From Roseomonas alba (GTDB lineage: Bacteria > Pseudomonadota > Alphaproteobacteria > Acetobacterales > Acetobacteraceae), in NCBI RefSeq assembly GCF_019430885.1, contig NZ_JAHYBZ010000008.1, positions 62,001-126,000 of the forward strand: 64,000 nucleotides of DNA. The letters are read 5' to 3'. The position numbers and the translations under genes are program-made. The notes under the pieces are model-generated. The model was given only the letters and a program-made list of their open reading frames with translations. It ran no database searches and was not told the DNA's origin. This document shows positions 44,790-55,782 of this stretch, piece after piece (within the stretch, counting starts at the first letter, position 1; every line of letters begins with the position of its first letter).

Positions 44790-45704
44790 ATGTCGCTCGA
44801 GCCTGACCTCCTCGCCGATCGCCGCCGCCTGCGGGGTCGTCTCACCCTGTGGCGCGGCCTTGCCATCCTCGCGCTGTTCGGCGCGCTGGCGCTGGTCTTC
44901 GGCTCCGGCGCGCGGGATGCCCTGCCGGGTGCGCAGCACGTCCTGCGCCTGCCGGTGTCCGGCACCATCACCGAGGATCGCCGCGTCCTCGAAGCCCTCG
45001 ACGCCGCCGCGACCGACAACAGCGTCCGCGCCGTCCTCGTCGCCATCGACAGCCCCGGCGGCACCATGGCCGGCGGCGAGTCGCTGCACACCGCCCTGGC
45101 GCGCATCGCCCGGCACAAGCCGGTGGTCGCCGTAATGGGCGCGACCGCCGCCTCGGCCGGCTACATGATCGCCATGCCGGCGCAGCGCGTCTTCGCACGG
45201 GAATCGACTGTCACCGGGTCGATCGGCGTGCTGCTGCAATCGGTCGAGATCTCCCAGCTCCTCGACCGCTTGGGCATCCAGCCCCAGGTCATCGCCTCCG
45301 GCCCGCTCAAGGACCAGCCGAGCCTGTTCCGCCCGCTCACCGAGGAAGGCCGCGCCGCGCTCAACCGCGTCATCGGCGATCTCTACGCACAATTCGTCGC
45401 GATCGTTGCCGCCGGGCGCCACATGGACCCCGAGCGCGTGCGGACGCTCGCCGATGGCCGCGTCTTCACCGGCCGGCAAGCCCTCGAAGCCGGCCTGATC
45501 GACGCGATCGGCGGGGAACGCGAGGCGCGCGCCTGGCTCGCCGCCGAACGCCAGGTGCCCGAGTCCCTGCCCATCCGTGACATCGAAACGCGCAGCCGGG
45601 CCGAGAGACTGCTCAGTTCCGCGACCGAGAGCATCATGAAAACCCTTTTGTCGGAATGGCTTGGCGTTGACGCCCCCCTCGCCGTTTGGCAGCCTGCCCG
45701 GTGA
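44790..45704 (+). CDS. sppA: Signal peptide peptidase SppA (short form)
   Basis: Membrane-bound S49 protease of 304 residues that degrades cleaved signal peptides. One N-terminal helix (about 20-40), then SPGGTMAGGE, nucleophile Ser in TAASAGYM (S122), VTGSIGVLLQ and the general-base Lys in SGPLKDQPS (K174). The ATG 44790 follows the kinase gene by 41 bases. sppA next to ihfB and lapA is common in alphaproteobacteria. Confidence 0.93.
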   Translation: MSLEPDLLADRRRLRGRLTLWRGLAILALFGALALVFGSGARDALPGAQHVLRLPVSGTITEDRRVLEALDAAATDNSVRAVLVAIDSPGGTMAGGESLHTALARIARHKPVVAVMGATAASAGYMIAMPAQRVFARESTVTGSIGVLLQSVEISQLLDRLGIQPQVIASGPLKDQPSLFRPLTEEGRAALNRVIGDLYAQFVAIVAAGRHMDPERVRTLADGRVFTGRQALEAGLIDAIGGEREARAWLAAERQVPESLPIRDIETRSRAERLLSSATESIMKTLLSEWLGVDAPLAVWQPAR

Positions 45705-45783
45705 TGGAGGCAGGGGCCACCACGGCCCTGCGAACCGACGAAGGCGTCCACGGCCATGACGGCGTGCGACGGAAAGGCCAGGG

Positions 45784-46104
45784 ATGACGAAATCCGAGCT
45801 GATTGCGCATCTCTCCGGTGCGAACCCGCACCTGCGGCTGCAGGATGTCGAGCTGATCGTCGCCACCATCTTCACCGAGATCACCGCCGCCCTGGCACGA
45901 GGGGACCGGGTCGAACTGCGCGGTTTCGGCGCCTTCTCGACCAAGACGCGCGACCCGCGCACCGGCCGCAACCCGCGGACGGGCGAGGCGGTGGACGTCA
46001 CCGCGAAGTCCGTCCCCTATTTCAAGCCGGGCAAGGAACTGCGGGAACGCATCAACAAGCCGGCAGCCCCCCGCCCCGCTTTGCGCGCGACCAACGCCGC
46101 CTGA
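45784..46104 (+). CDS. ihfB: Integration host factor subunit beta
   Basis: DNA-bending protein of 106 residues. The start [11 protein letters not shown] and the DNA-arm region [20 protein letters not shown] followed by [15 protein letters not shown] are diagnostic of IhfB. It partners with IhfA, encoded elsewhere. The short Pro/Ala tail after [11 protein letters not shown] is somewhat longer than in E. coli. Normally it directly follows rpsA; here 4.6 kb intervene. Confidence 0.96.
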   Translation: MTKSELIAHLSGANPHLRLQDVELIVATIFTEITAALARGDRVELRGFGAFSTKTRDPRTGRNPRTGEAVDVTAKSVPYFKPGKELRERINKPAAPRPALRATNAA

Positions 46105-46117
46105 TATACGGGCGCCC

Positions 46118-46429
46118 ATGCGCTGGATCCTCTTCGTCCCGTTCGCCGGGCTCGTGGTGTTGTTCGCCCTGTCGAACCGCCAGCCGGTCGAACTTCGCCT
46201 CTGGCCCTTCGACCTGGTCTGGCAGACCCCGCTTTCCGTCGCGGTGCTGATCGCCGCGGCGGTGTCCTTCCTGATCGGGGCGGGCATCGTCTGGGTCTCC
46301 GGCATACCGGCGCGCAGCCGTGCACGTAGTGCCGTCCGTCGCGCCGATGTCCTGCAACGCGACATGGACGCGATCCGCGCCCGCGAACGCGCCGAGGCCG
46401 CCAACCGCTTGGCCGGAACCGCCCCGTGA
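46118..46429 (+). CDS. lapA: LapA-domain (DUF1049) membrane protein
   Basis: A 103-residue inner-membrane protein with two helices (about 4-20 and 40-62), the motif [16 protein letters not shown] between them and a charged cytoplasmic coiled tail. The family (LapA/YciS) helps regulate lipopolysaccharide assembly. It starts 13 bases after ihfB and overlaps pyrF by 4 bases, the usual neighbourhood. Confidence 0.85.
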   Translation: MRWILFVPFAGLVVLFALSNRQPVELRLWPFDLVWQTPLSVAVLIAAAVSFLIGAGIVWVSGIPARSRARSAVRRADVLQRDMDAIRARERAEAANRLAGTAP

Positions 46430-47139
46430 TTACCAGACCCTCGGGCGGCGCGGCGCGGGTCATCCCCGCGCTCGATACCGGCGACCTGGCCCGCGCCGAG
46501 ACGCTGGCGGCCGCGCTGGCCCCCCATTGCGGCCTGCTGAAGGTGGGGCTGGAGCTGTTCTGCGCCGCCGGCGGCCCGGCGGTGATCGCGGCCGCCCGCC
46601 ACCGCCCGGTCTTCCTGGATGTGAAGCTGCACGACATCCCGAACACCGTGGCGGGTGCCCTGCGGTCCCTGCTGCCCCTGAAACCGGCCATGATCACGCT
46701 GCACGCCGCCGGCGGGCCGGCCATGATCGCCGCCGCCCGCGCGGAGGCTGAGAAGGCCGAGGCCGATCGCCCGCTGCTCCTCGCCGTCACGGTATTGACC
46801 AGCATCGACGCTGCGACCCTCGCGGCGACCGGCGTAGTGGATGCCCCCGCGGCGCAGGTCCTGCGCCTTGCCCGCATGGCGGTCGCCGCCGGCGCCGATG
46901 GGCTGGTTTGCAGCCCACAAGAAGCCGCGATGCTACGTGCCGAACTCGGCCCCGACCCGGTGCTGGTGGTGCCCGGCGTGCGCCCGGCCGGCAGCGCCGT
47001 GGGCGACCAGGCCCGCACCGCGACGCCGGCGGAGACCGTCGCCGCCGGGGCCGACTGGATCGTGATCGGGCGGCCGATCACGGCAGCACCGGACCCGGCC
47101 GCCGCCGCAGCGGCCATCGCGGCGAGCCTGCCGGGCTGA
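46426..47139 (+). CDS. pyrF: Orotidine 5'-phosphate decarboxylase
   Basis: Makes UMP from OMP, the last step of pyrimidine synthesis. The 237 residues show the catalytic [11 protein letters not shown] (D65, K67, D70), LLAVTVLTS and the phosphate-binding VVPGVRP and DWIVIGRPI loops. GTG 46426 overlaps lapA (GTGA). A hairpin-armed repeat follows 18 bases after the stop. Confidence 0.95.
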   Translation: MITRPSGGAARVIPALDTGDLARAETLAAALAPHCGLLKVGLELFCAAGGPAVIAAARHRPVFLDVKLHDIPNTVAGALRSLLPLKPAMITLHAAGGPAMIAAARAEAEKAEADRPLLLAVTVLTSIDAATLAATGVVDAPAAQVLRLARMAVAAGADGLVCSPQEAAMLRAELGPDPVLVVPGVRPAGSAVGDQARTATPAETVAAGADWIVIGRPITAAPDPAAAAAAIAASLPG

Positions 47140-47157
47140 CATGGGCGACATGCGGAA

Positions 47158-47437
47158 CCGAGAGGGGCTCTGCCCCTCTCGGACTCACCCCGCCAAAGGC
47201 CGAAAGGCCTTTGGAAACCTCAACTTGGCACCGAGCACGACAGGCGTCCTGAGCAGGGCGGCAGACTCTTGCGCCCGACGTGCCAAGAATCTGCCCATCG
47301 CCGAGCACAGCCGGCCCTTCGCATACGTACCGCGACAGTCTCGCCCAATGCCAAGGGCCGGTTTCCAAAGGCCCTGTGGCCTTTGGTGGGCGCGAAGCAC
47401 TGCTTCGCGGTGCAGGAGAGGGGCAAAGCCCCTCTCC
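47158..47437. repeat. Hairpin-armed intergenic element, copy D (complete, long right arm)
   Basis: Left arm: CCGAGAGGGGCtctGCCCCTCTCGG (47158-47182) and CCAAAGGCCgaaAGGCCTTTGG, then aaacctcaacttggcaccga. Right arm: gccggtttCCAAAGGCCctgtGGCCTTTGG, GCGAAGCActGCTTCGC, and GGAGAGGGGCaaaGCCCCTCTCC ending at 47437. The right arm carries the extra GCGAAGCA hairpin that copy C carries on its left. It lies between pyrF and trpF. Confidence 0.85.
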
Positions 47438-47460
47438 AAGGCGCTGACTGACCCCGCATC

Positions 47461-48105
47461 ATGACCGTCTCCGTGAAGATCTGCGGCCTCCGCGATGAGG
47501 CCAGCCTTGACGCTGTCGTGGCCGCCGGCGCGGATTTCGTCGGCTTCGTCTTCTTCCCGCCGTCGCCCCGGGCCGTGACGCCGGACCAGGCCGGCGCCCT
47601 GATCGCCCGGCTGCCGGCGGCGGGGCCGGTCCCGGTCGGCCTGTTCGTCGATGCCTCGGACGAGACCATCGCCGCCGTGCTGGCCGCCGCGCCGCTGCGC
47701 CTGCTGCAATTGCACGGCAAGGAGACCCCCGAGCGTGTCGCCGCCATCCGCGCGCGCTTCGGCATTCCGGTGATGAAGGCCCTGGGCATCGCGACGGAGG
47801 AGGATCTGCGCGCCGCCGCTGCCTTCGCCCCCGTCGTGGATCGCTTCCTGTTCGACGCCAAGCCGCCACCCGGCGGGCCGCTGCCCGGTGGCAACGCCCA
47901 GCCCTTCGAGTGGCGCCTGATGGCGAGGCAGGCGATTCCGCGCCCCTGGCTGCTCGCGGGTGGGCTGACGCCGGGCAATGTCGCCGAGGCCATCCGGACC
48001 GCCGGCGCGCCGGGCGTCGATGTCTCCTCGGGCGTCGAGCGGAGCCGCGGCGTCAAGGACCCGGCCCTCATCCGGGCCTTCGTCGCGGCGGCGAAGGGGC
48101 GTTGA
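47461..48105 (+). CDS. trpF: Phosphoribosylanthranilate isomerase
   Basis: Third step of tryptophan synthesis, 214 residues. General base Cys in VKICGLRDE (C8) and general acid Asp in the C-terminal DVSSGVERSRGVKD, with FVGFVFFPPSPR and LLQLHGKE typical of TrpF. It begins 23 bases after copy D of the repeat. Normally trpF is followed directly by trpB; here a lipoprotein hydrolase, a small secreted protein and a minus-strand VOC gene intervene. Confidence 0.95.
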   Translation: MTVSVKICGLRDEASLDAVVAAGADFVGFVFFPPSPRAVTPDQAGALIARLPAAGPVPVGLFVDASDETIAAVLAAAPLRLLQLHGKETPERVAAIRARFGIPVMKALGIATEEDLRAAAAFAPVVDRFLFDAKPPPGGPLPGGNAQPFEWRLMARQAIPRPWLLAGGLTPGNVAEAIRTAGAPGVDVSSGVERSRGVKDPALIRAFVAAAKGR

Positions 48106-48157
48106 CGCGGCGGGGCGCTCCGCCCCAGCGTTGCGCAACCCGAAGGAGAAACGCCCG

Positions 48158-49132
48158 ATGCGTCGCGCCCTGCCCCTGGTTCTCGCCTTGCTCCTCGCGG
48201 CCTGTGGCGGTGGCGGGCCACGGCCCGATCCCTTCACCTATACCGGCGCCGGCGGCCAGCCCATGGTGGCCGAACTGCACATGCCGCCCGGCACCGAGCG
48301 CGTGCCGGTCGTCATCCTGTCCCACAGCGTGCAGGGGAAGCGCGACGCGCAGCTCCAGGCCTATGTCGATGCGCTGAAGGGTGCCGGGGCGGCGGTGATC
48401 GTGCTGGACCATTACGGGCCACGCAGCATCGACCCGTCGCAGCCGCCGGGAAGCCGCGCCTGGTTCACCACGCTCGACTTCGCCCTGGATGCCTATGGCG
48501 CGCTCGACAAGGCGGCGGAGAACTCCCGCATCGACACCCGCCGCGCCGGGCTGGTCGGCTTCGGGGAGGGTGGGGGCGGCGGCGCCATCCTGGCCGCCCA
48601 TGTCTGGGCGCAGACCGGCCGGCCGGCCAATGCGGCGCGCTTCCTGGCCGTCGCGGCGGTGCAGCCGGATTGCGCCTATCGCGTCGGCAACCGCGACACC
48701 GGGCGGCGGCCGATCCGCATCATCGTCGGCGACCGCGACAACGTCACCGGCAAGCCGTCCTGCGACGATCTCGGCTCCTACCTCCGCGCCGCGGGCGGCA
48801 ATGTGACGGTCAGCACCTACCAGAACGCCCGCCACGGCTTCGACGACCCGCCCGGCGCGGTGCGCGCCAATCCGCAGGGGGAGAACATCACCCGCTGCGT
48901 CTGGCAACAGGGGCCGGACGGGCTGTGGCGAGAGCGCACCTCCGGCATCTCCGGTGTCTCGCTGTTCCGCATCGGGGCGAATGAGCAGACGCTGGCGAAC
49001 TATGTGCGCTCGCGTGAAGCCTGCCGGACTCTCGGCACCGAAACCCAGGGCGATGCGGCACTGCACACCCGCGCGGTGGGCGAGGTCACCGGGCATATGC
49101 AGCAGAATGTCATCAGCGTCCGGCCGCGGTGA
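48158..49132 (+). CDS. Alpha/beta-hydrolase (dienelactone hydrolase-like) lipoprotein
   Basis: The 324 residues start with a lipoprotein signal ending LLAACGGGG. The hydrolase body has HMPPGTERVPVVILSHSVQG (oxyanion strand), VGFGEGGGGGAI in the nucleophile-elbow position and NARHGFDDPPG with the catalytic His. The elbow reads GFGEGG: Glu replaces the usual Ser or Cys nucleophile, so it may be inactive or use another residue. GAAGGAG precedes ATG 48158. Function is unknown; it would sit in the periplasm. Confidence 0.72.
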   Translation: MRRALPLVLALLLAACGGGGPRPDPFTYTGAGGQPMVAELHMPPGTERVPVVILSHSVQGKRDAQLQAYVDALKGAGAAVIVLDHYGPRSIDPSQPPGSRAWFTTLDFALDAYGALDKAAENSRIDTRRAGLVGFGEGGGGGAILAAHVWAQTGRPANAARFLAVAAVQPDCAYRVGNRDTGRRPIRIIVGDRDNVTGKPSCDDLGSYLRAAGGNVTVSTYQNARHGFDDPPGAVRANPQGENITRCVWQQGPDGLWRERTSGISGVSLFRIGANEQTLANYVRSREACRTLGTETQGDAALHTRAVGEVTGHMQQNVISVRPR

Positions 49133-49183
49133 GGCGACAGGGCAGGATTCCCTTACGCGACCTCCGCCCCTAACATCGCGTCC

Positions 49184-49501
49184 ATGATCCTTCCCCTCGC
49201 GCTGGCTGCTGCCGTCGCCCTCGTTGCCCTGCCCCTCGCCGCCGCCCGCGGCCAGGGACAGGGTGAGCCGGTCTTCCGGGCGGCACCCGCCGGCAATCCC
49301 GTCACCGTGGCCCAGCGCATCATCCGTGCGAATTTCGACCGATCCGTCTGCCCGCGCGTGACACGGGCCGAACGGCTGCAAGGCGGGTCAATCCGCGCCA
49401 CCTGCTCGAATGGCGAGACCTTCCGCGCCTTCGAGATCGACGGGCAACCGGTCGCGCTGCGCTGCTCGGTGGCGGCGCGCCGTGGGATCGAGGGCTGCTA
49501 A
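49184..49501 (+). CDS. Small secreted protein, unknown
   Basis: The 105 residues have a signal peptide (about 1-25, [17 protein letters not shown]) and a mature part of about 80 residues with three Cys ([28 protein letters not shown]) and a further one near the end. I recognise no family. It is on the same strand as the hydrolase, 51 bases downstream. Confidence 0.6.
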   Translation: MILPLALAAAVALVALPLAAARGQGQGEPVFRAAPAGNPVTVAQRIIRANFDRSVCPRVTRAERLQGGSIRATCSNGETFRAFEIDGQPVALRCSVAARRGIEGC

Positions 49502-49658
49502 ATCATCCCGGCTTACGGGAATGCCTCCGGGCGCCCCTTCTCGCAGGCGCCTTTACCCGATCCGGCTCCACACCCGCTCCTCGCGGCATACGAGCAGCCA
49601 TCCAAAGCCGATGGCTGGCGGCGTGGGACCGACGTTCGGGGATTTCGGGGTCAGGCCA

Positions 49659-50054
49659 TCAGCCCGTCTCCGGCGCGTGGCAGACGGCCTCGATGTTGTA
49701 GCCGTCCGGATCCAGGATGAAGGCTGCATAGTAGTCCGGATGGTACCGCTCGCGCAGGCCGGGCGCGCCGTTGTCCCGTCCGCCGGCCGCCAGGGCCGCC
49801 ACGTGAAAGGCATCGACCGCGGCCCGGGATGCCGCGCTGAACGCCACATGGACCAGCGGCGGATGGGGATCGCCCTTGGCCACCCAGAATTCGCCGCCCG
49901 GATCGGAGGACTTCTTTTCGCCGTCCGGCACGCCGAAGCCGGCGGCCTGGCCGAAATCCTTGGTCATGATGTAGCCGAGCGGCGCCAACGCGGCCGCGTA
50001 GAAGCGCCGGCTGCGATCGATGTCGCTCACGTCGATCCCGATGTGGTCCAGCAT
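49659..50054 (-). CDS. VOC-family (glyoxalase-like) protein
   Basis: Metal-binding beta-alpha-beta dimer fold of 131 residues. The start [19 protein letters not shown] with metal-ligand His4 and the end [19 protein letters not shown] with the Glu ligand are typical of VOC proteins. GGGAGG lies 6 bases ahead of the ATG on the minus strand. It is divergent from trpB and functionally unrelated to tryptophan synthesis as far as can be seen. Confidence 0.88.
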   Translation of the reverse strand: MLDHIGIDVSDIDRSRRFYAAALAPLGYIMTKDFGQAAGFGVPDGEKKSSDPGGEFWVAKGDPHPPLVHVAFSAASRAAVDAFHVAALAAGGRDNGAPGLRERYHPDYYAAFILDPDGYNIEAVCHAPETG

Positions 50055-50183
50055 GTCGTCCTCCCTGTCCGGGTCGATGAACCTCCACGCGCCGCCGCGG
50101 TTGCGAAAGCCGCGAGAGTCCTGGCGAACCCCTGGCCCGGCCGGCACCCTTCCGCTAAACCCTCCGCTTCCTGGGAACGCCGA

Positions 50184-51406
<1,223 letters not shown>

Positions 51407-51410
<4 letters not shown>

Positions 51411-52234
51411 GCCGCATCGCCACCCGCTTCGCGGCGCTGAAGGCCGAAGGGCGCGGCGCGCTCGTCACCTTCGTCGAAGGCTACGATCCCGATCCGAAGA
51501 CCTCGCTGGCCATCCTGCGCGGCCTGCCCGGCGCGGGCGCGGACGTGATCGAGATCGGCGTGCCCTTCACCGACCCGATGGCCGACGGCCCGTCCATCCA
51601 GCGTGGCGGCCTGCGCGCGCTCAAGGCCGGCGCGACGCTGGACGGCGTACTCGCCCTGGTGCGCGACATGCGCAAGGACGACAACGCCACCCCGATCGTG
51701 CTGATGGGCTACTACAACCCCATCCTCGCCTATGGCGTGGACAGCTTCTGCAACGACGCCGCCTCCTCCGGCGTCGACGGGCTGATCATCGTCGACGTCC
51801 CGCCCGAGGAAGCCGATGAGATCGAGCCCCAGGCCAAGGCCAACGGACTGGACCTGATCCGCCTGATCGCGCCGACCACGGACGACGCCCGCCTGCCACG
51901 CGTCCTCGCGGCGACATCGGGCTTCGTCTACTACGTCGCGATCGCCGGCATCACCGGGACGAAGAGCGCGTCCGGCGCCGACCTCGCCGCCGCCATCCCC
52001 CGCCTGCGCAAGGTGACCGACCTGCCGATCTGCATCGGCTTCGGCATCCGCACGCCGGAAGCCGCGGCGGAAGCGGCCCGCATCGGGGACGGCGCGGTGG
52101 TCGGGACCGCGCTGGTGGACACGCTGGCGGCAAGCCTCGACGAACAGGGCCGCGCGAAGCCGGACACGGTGCGCAAGGTGCTGGACCAGGTACGCGGGCT
52201 CGCGGAAGCGATCCGGGCGAAGAAGGCAGCGTAG
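51407..52234 (+). CDS. trpA: Tryptophan synthase alpha subunit
   Basis: Cleaves indole-3-glycerol phosphate to indole for TrpB. The 275 residues carry the catalytic pair E49 ([11 protein letters not shown]) and D60 (MADGPSIQ) and the phosphate site [11 protein letters not shown] 51407 overlaps trpB (GTGA). In most relatives accD follows; here a repeat element follows and then the zinc pair on the opposite strand. Confidence 0.97.
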
Positions 52235-52286
52235 CGGGGTTACGCGTCTCCGGAGGTCGAAAGGGGCTATTCTTCCACTGTGGAAT

Positions 52287-52513
52287 CGAGAGGGGCTTTG
52301 CCCCTCTCGGGCTCTCCCCACCAGAGGCCGAAAGGCCTTTGGAAACCTCGACTTGGTGCCGTGCGCCACTGACAGGATGGTGCCGAGGCCCGCTCTTGCG
52401 CACGAAGCGCGCCGGGCGGGCTGGGCATGCCTGCTGTGCCCAGCACCAGAAGATTGCGTTCCAAGTGCTCCAAGCACTTGGCGGGGTGGTTTGGAGGGGC
52501 AGAGCCCCTCCAA
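52287..52513. repeat. Hairpin-armed intergenic element, copy E
   Basis: Left arm: CGAGAGGGGCtttGCCCCTCTCG (52287-52309), gctctccccacc, AGAGGCCgaaAGGCCTTT, then ggaaacctcgacttggtgcc. Right arm: cccagcaccagaagattgcg, CCAAGTGCTccAAGCACTTGG, cggggtggt and TTGGAGGGGCagaGCCCCTCCAA ending at 52513. The second right hairpin has changed sequence but kept its pairing. It fills most of the 404-base gap after trpA. The remainder, 52514-52638, shows nothing recognisable. Confidence 0.8.
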
Positions 52514-52638
52514 CGGCGGCAGCGGAAGTATCAGGACAATCCGTTCAGCCTTTGGCGGAAAAGCGTTCGGAAGAACAAGGTGCCCCCGTTACGGGACGAG
52601 CCAGAACTTCGCCCCCATGAGACCGCGCACCTCCAATC

Positions 52639-53831
<1,193 letters not shown>

Positions 53832-53835
<4 letters not shown>

Positions 53836-54470
53836 GCGAAGAACCCTGGTTCGTCGATGCAGAGGAGCAGCCGCGCGCGCCGGTTCTCCGGCAAGCGGCT
53901 GACGGGTGGGGATCGGTGCAGGCAGCCGGCGGGTGGCGGCGGGTCGTGGCGGCTGCCCTTCAGCAGCGCGACGGCGCAGGCCGGCGCCTGGTGCGGTGCG
54001 GCGCAATCAGGCCCGCACATCGTCCATTGCGTGCCGGCACCGCGATAGGTGCAGAGCAGCCGCAGCCCGACCGAATCGAGGTGGAAGCGCCGGCAGGAAT
54101 CATGCGTCACGCCCTCCAGCCGGATGCGCACATGCTCCTGGCGCGCGATCGCCGCGAAGACCCGCGCGAGCCACAGCACGTCCGCGGCGAGTTCCGTCGG
54201 CGCGGGATGCGGCAGGGCAGCCATGACGCTGTCCAGGGCTTGCTCGGGCGTTCCCTCGGCCACGGCGGTGAAGGGCGCGGCTGCGAGCAGCGACGCGGTC
54301 AGGCGCCGCCAGCCTGAGGGTTCCGGCCTCAACCACAGGGCGAGCGCGACCTCGGGGCGTGCGATTTCGAGAAGGACGGCTTCATCGGCGCTGGAGGCCG
54401 CGCAGGCCATCGCGACGGCTTCCGAGCTCAGGCCGCTGGCGGGGGGAAAGACCTCGCAGAGAAAGGACAT
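53832..54470 (-). CDS. DUF1826-like protein, zinc-starvation operon
   Basis: The 212 residues are soluble, with [22 protein letters not shown] and [11 protein letters not shown] in the second half, a His/Cys-rich pattern typical of DUF1826 proteins, which are often encoded next to ZigA-type GTPases under Zur. The His/Cys residues may bind zinc. It begins 25 bases from the Zur-like palindrome and its stop overlaps the GTPase start. Molecular function is unknown. Confidence 0.75.
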
Positions 54471-54494
54471 GGCGGCCTCAGGGCTTCAATTTGC

Positions 54495-54513
54495 AATGTT
54501 ATAATATTACATT
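54495..54513. promoter_or_regulatory. Zur box
   Basis: AATGTTATAATATTACATT is a 19-base near-perfect palindrome centred on TATAATAT, close to the known Zur operator consensus (TGTTATAATATAACA). It is a conspicuous AT-rich island, lies 25 bases ahead of the DUF1826-like gene and 71 bases ahead of the divergent P-loop gene. Zur with zinc would repress the DUF1826-ZigA operon. Confidence 0.85.
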
Positions 54514-54583
54514 GTAAGCCGCGACAAGGGGCCCCGAGACCCACCCCATGACAACCGCGCCACGACGGACATAGAAGTCGGGC

Positions 54584-55111
54584 ATGGAATTGGTCTTCCT
54601 CTACGGCCAAGCCGCGGCAGGAAAGCTTACCGTTGCCCGGGCCCTCGCCGATCGCACCGGTCTGCCGGTGTTCCACAATCACCTCGTCGTCGACGCCGTC
54701 CTGGCCGTCTTCCCCTTCGGCTCGGACGAATTCCGCACCCTGCGCGAGAGGTTGTGGCTCGACGTGATCGGGACAGCGGCGCGGGCCGGTCGGTCACTGA
54801 TCTTCACCTTCGCGCCGGAGCCGACCGTGCCGACGGAATTCCCGGGGCGCGTCCAGGCCAACGTCGAAGCCGTCGGCGGGCGCGTCACCTATGTGGCCCT
54901 GACCGTCAGCCCCGAGGAGCAGGAAAGGCGCATCGACGCGCCATCGCGCGCCGCCTTCGGCAAGCTCCGCTCGGTCGCGATGCTGCGGGATCTCCGGGAT
55001 TCCTTCGACGCCAGCATGGCTCGGATGCCACCGGCGACCCTGACGATCGACACCGACGCCGTGACACCGGAGGCCGCGGCGGCGCTGATCGCGGCGGCCA
55101 TGGCGCGCTGA
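54584..55111 (+). CDS. Small P-loop kinase-like protein
   Basis: The 175 residues have a Walker A-like loop GQAAAGKLTVAR at the N-terminus (K14) and FHNHLVVDAVLAVFPFG, similar to shikimate/gluconate kinase-type AAA proteins annotated as hypothetical. A RERLWLD helix and ending DTDAVTPEAAAALI fit a nucleoside-monophosphate-kinase fold. The substrate is unknown. It is divergent from the Zur-controlled pair and could share the operator. Confidence 0.65.
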   Translation: MELVFLYGQAAAGKLTVARALADRTGLPVFHNHLVVDAVLAVFPFGSDEFRTLRERLWLDVIGTAARAGRSLIFTFAPEPTVPTEFPGRVQANVEAVGGRVTYVALTVSPEEQERRIDAPSRAAFGKLRSVAMLRDLRDSFDASMARMPPATLTIDTDAVTPEAAAALIAAAMAR

Positions 55112-55137
55112 TCCTGCCAGGCAACGCGCAACGCCCG

Positions 55138-55782
55138 TCAGATCGCCGCCCGACCCAGCCGCGCCTTCACCAGGTCGATCGCCGCAACGAAGGCCGCCTC
55201 GGCGTCCAGCACCGTCGTATCCAGCACCACCGCGTCATCCGCCGGCCGCAGCGGCGCCACGGGCCGGTTCGCGTCCTGCGCATCGCGGTCGCGGATCTCG
55301 GCTTCCACCTGCGCCGGGTCGGCAGCCACCCCGCGTCCCTGCAATTCCAGGAAGCGGCGGCGGGCGCGTTCCTCGACGCTCGCCGTCACGAACAGCTTCA
55401 CCGCGGCGTCCGGGAACACCACGGTCCCGATGTCGCGCCCGTCCAGCACCGCCCCGCGCTCCCGCCCGAAGCCTCGCTGGAAATCGAGCAATGCCGCGCG
55501 CACCGCGGGAATGGCGGCGACAGCGCTGGCCGCCATGTCCGCCATGGGGCCGCGCAGGTCGTCGCGTTCGAGGTCGGCGGGCGACAGGCTGCGCGCGGCC
55601 TCCTCGGCCTGCCTTGCGTCGCGCGGGTCGGCGCCGGCATCCAGCACCCGCCGCCCCACCGCCCGGTACAGCAACCCGGTGTCGAGATAGGGCAGCCCCA
55701 GCGCCGCCGCGAGCCGCCGCGCGAGCGTCCCCTTGCCCGCCGCCGCCGGGCCGTCCACGGCGATGACGGTGCCGGGCGTCAT
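55138..55782 (-). CDS. cmk: Cytidylate kinase
   Basis: Phosphorylates CMP/dCMP. The 214 residues have [17 protein letters not shown] (K17), [12 protein letters not shown] and [14 protein letters not shown], all diagnostic. The start overlaps the aroA stop by 4 bases, the usual aroA-cmk operon. In relatives rpsA follows directly; here it is 14 kb away in the other direction. Confidence 0.96.
   Translation of the reverse strand: MTPGTVIAVDGPAAAGKGTLARRLAAALGLPYLDTGLLYRAVGRRVLDAGADPRDARQAEEAARSLSPADLERDDLRGPMADMAASAVAAIPAVRAALLDFQRGFGRERGAVLDGRDIGTVVFPDAAVKLFVTASVEERARRRFLELQGRGVAADPAQVEAEIRDRDAQDANRPVAPLRPADDAVVLDTTVLDAEAAFVAAIDLVKARLGRAAI

Noticed and set aside
47158..47437. Reading repeat copy D as a trp attenuator or riboswitch ahead of trpF
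   Set aside because: The same structure occurs before or after unrelated genes, there is no leader peptide with Trp codons, and it is bounded by arms on both sides like the other copies.
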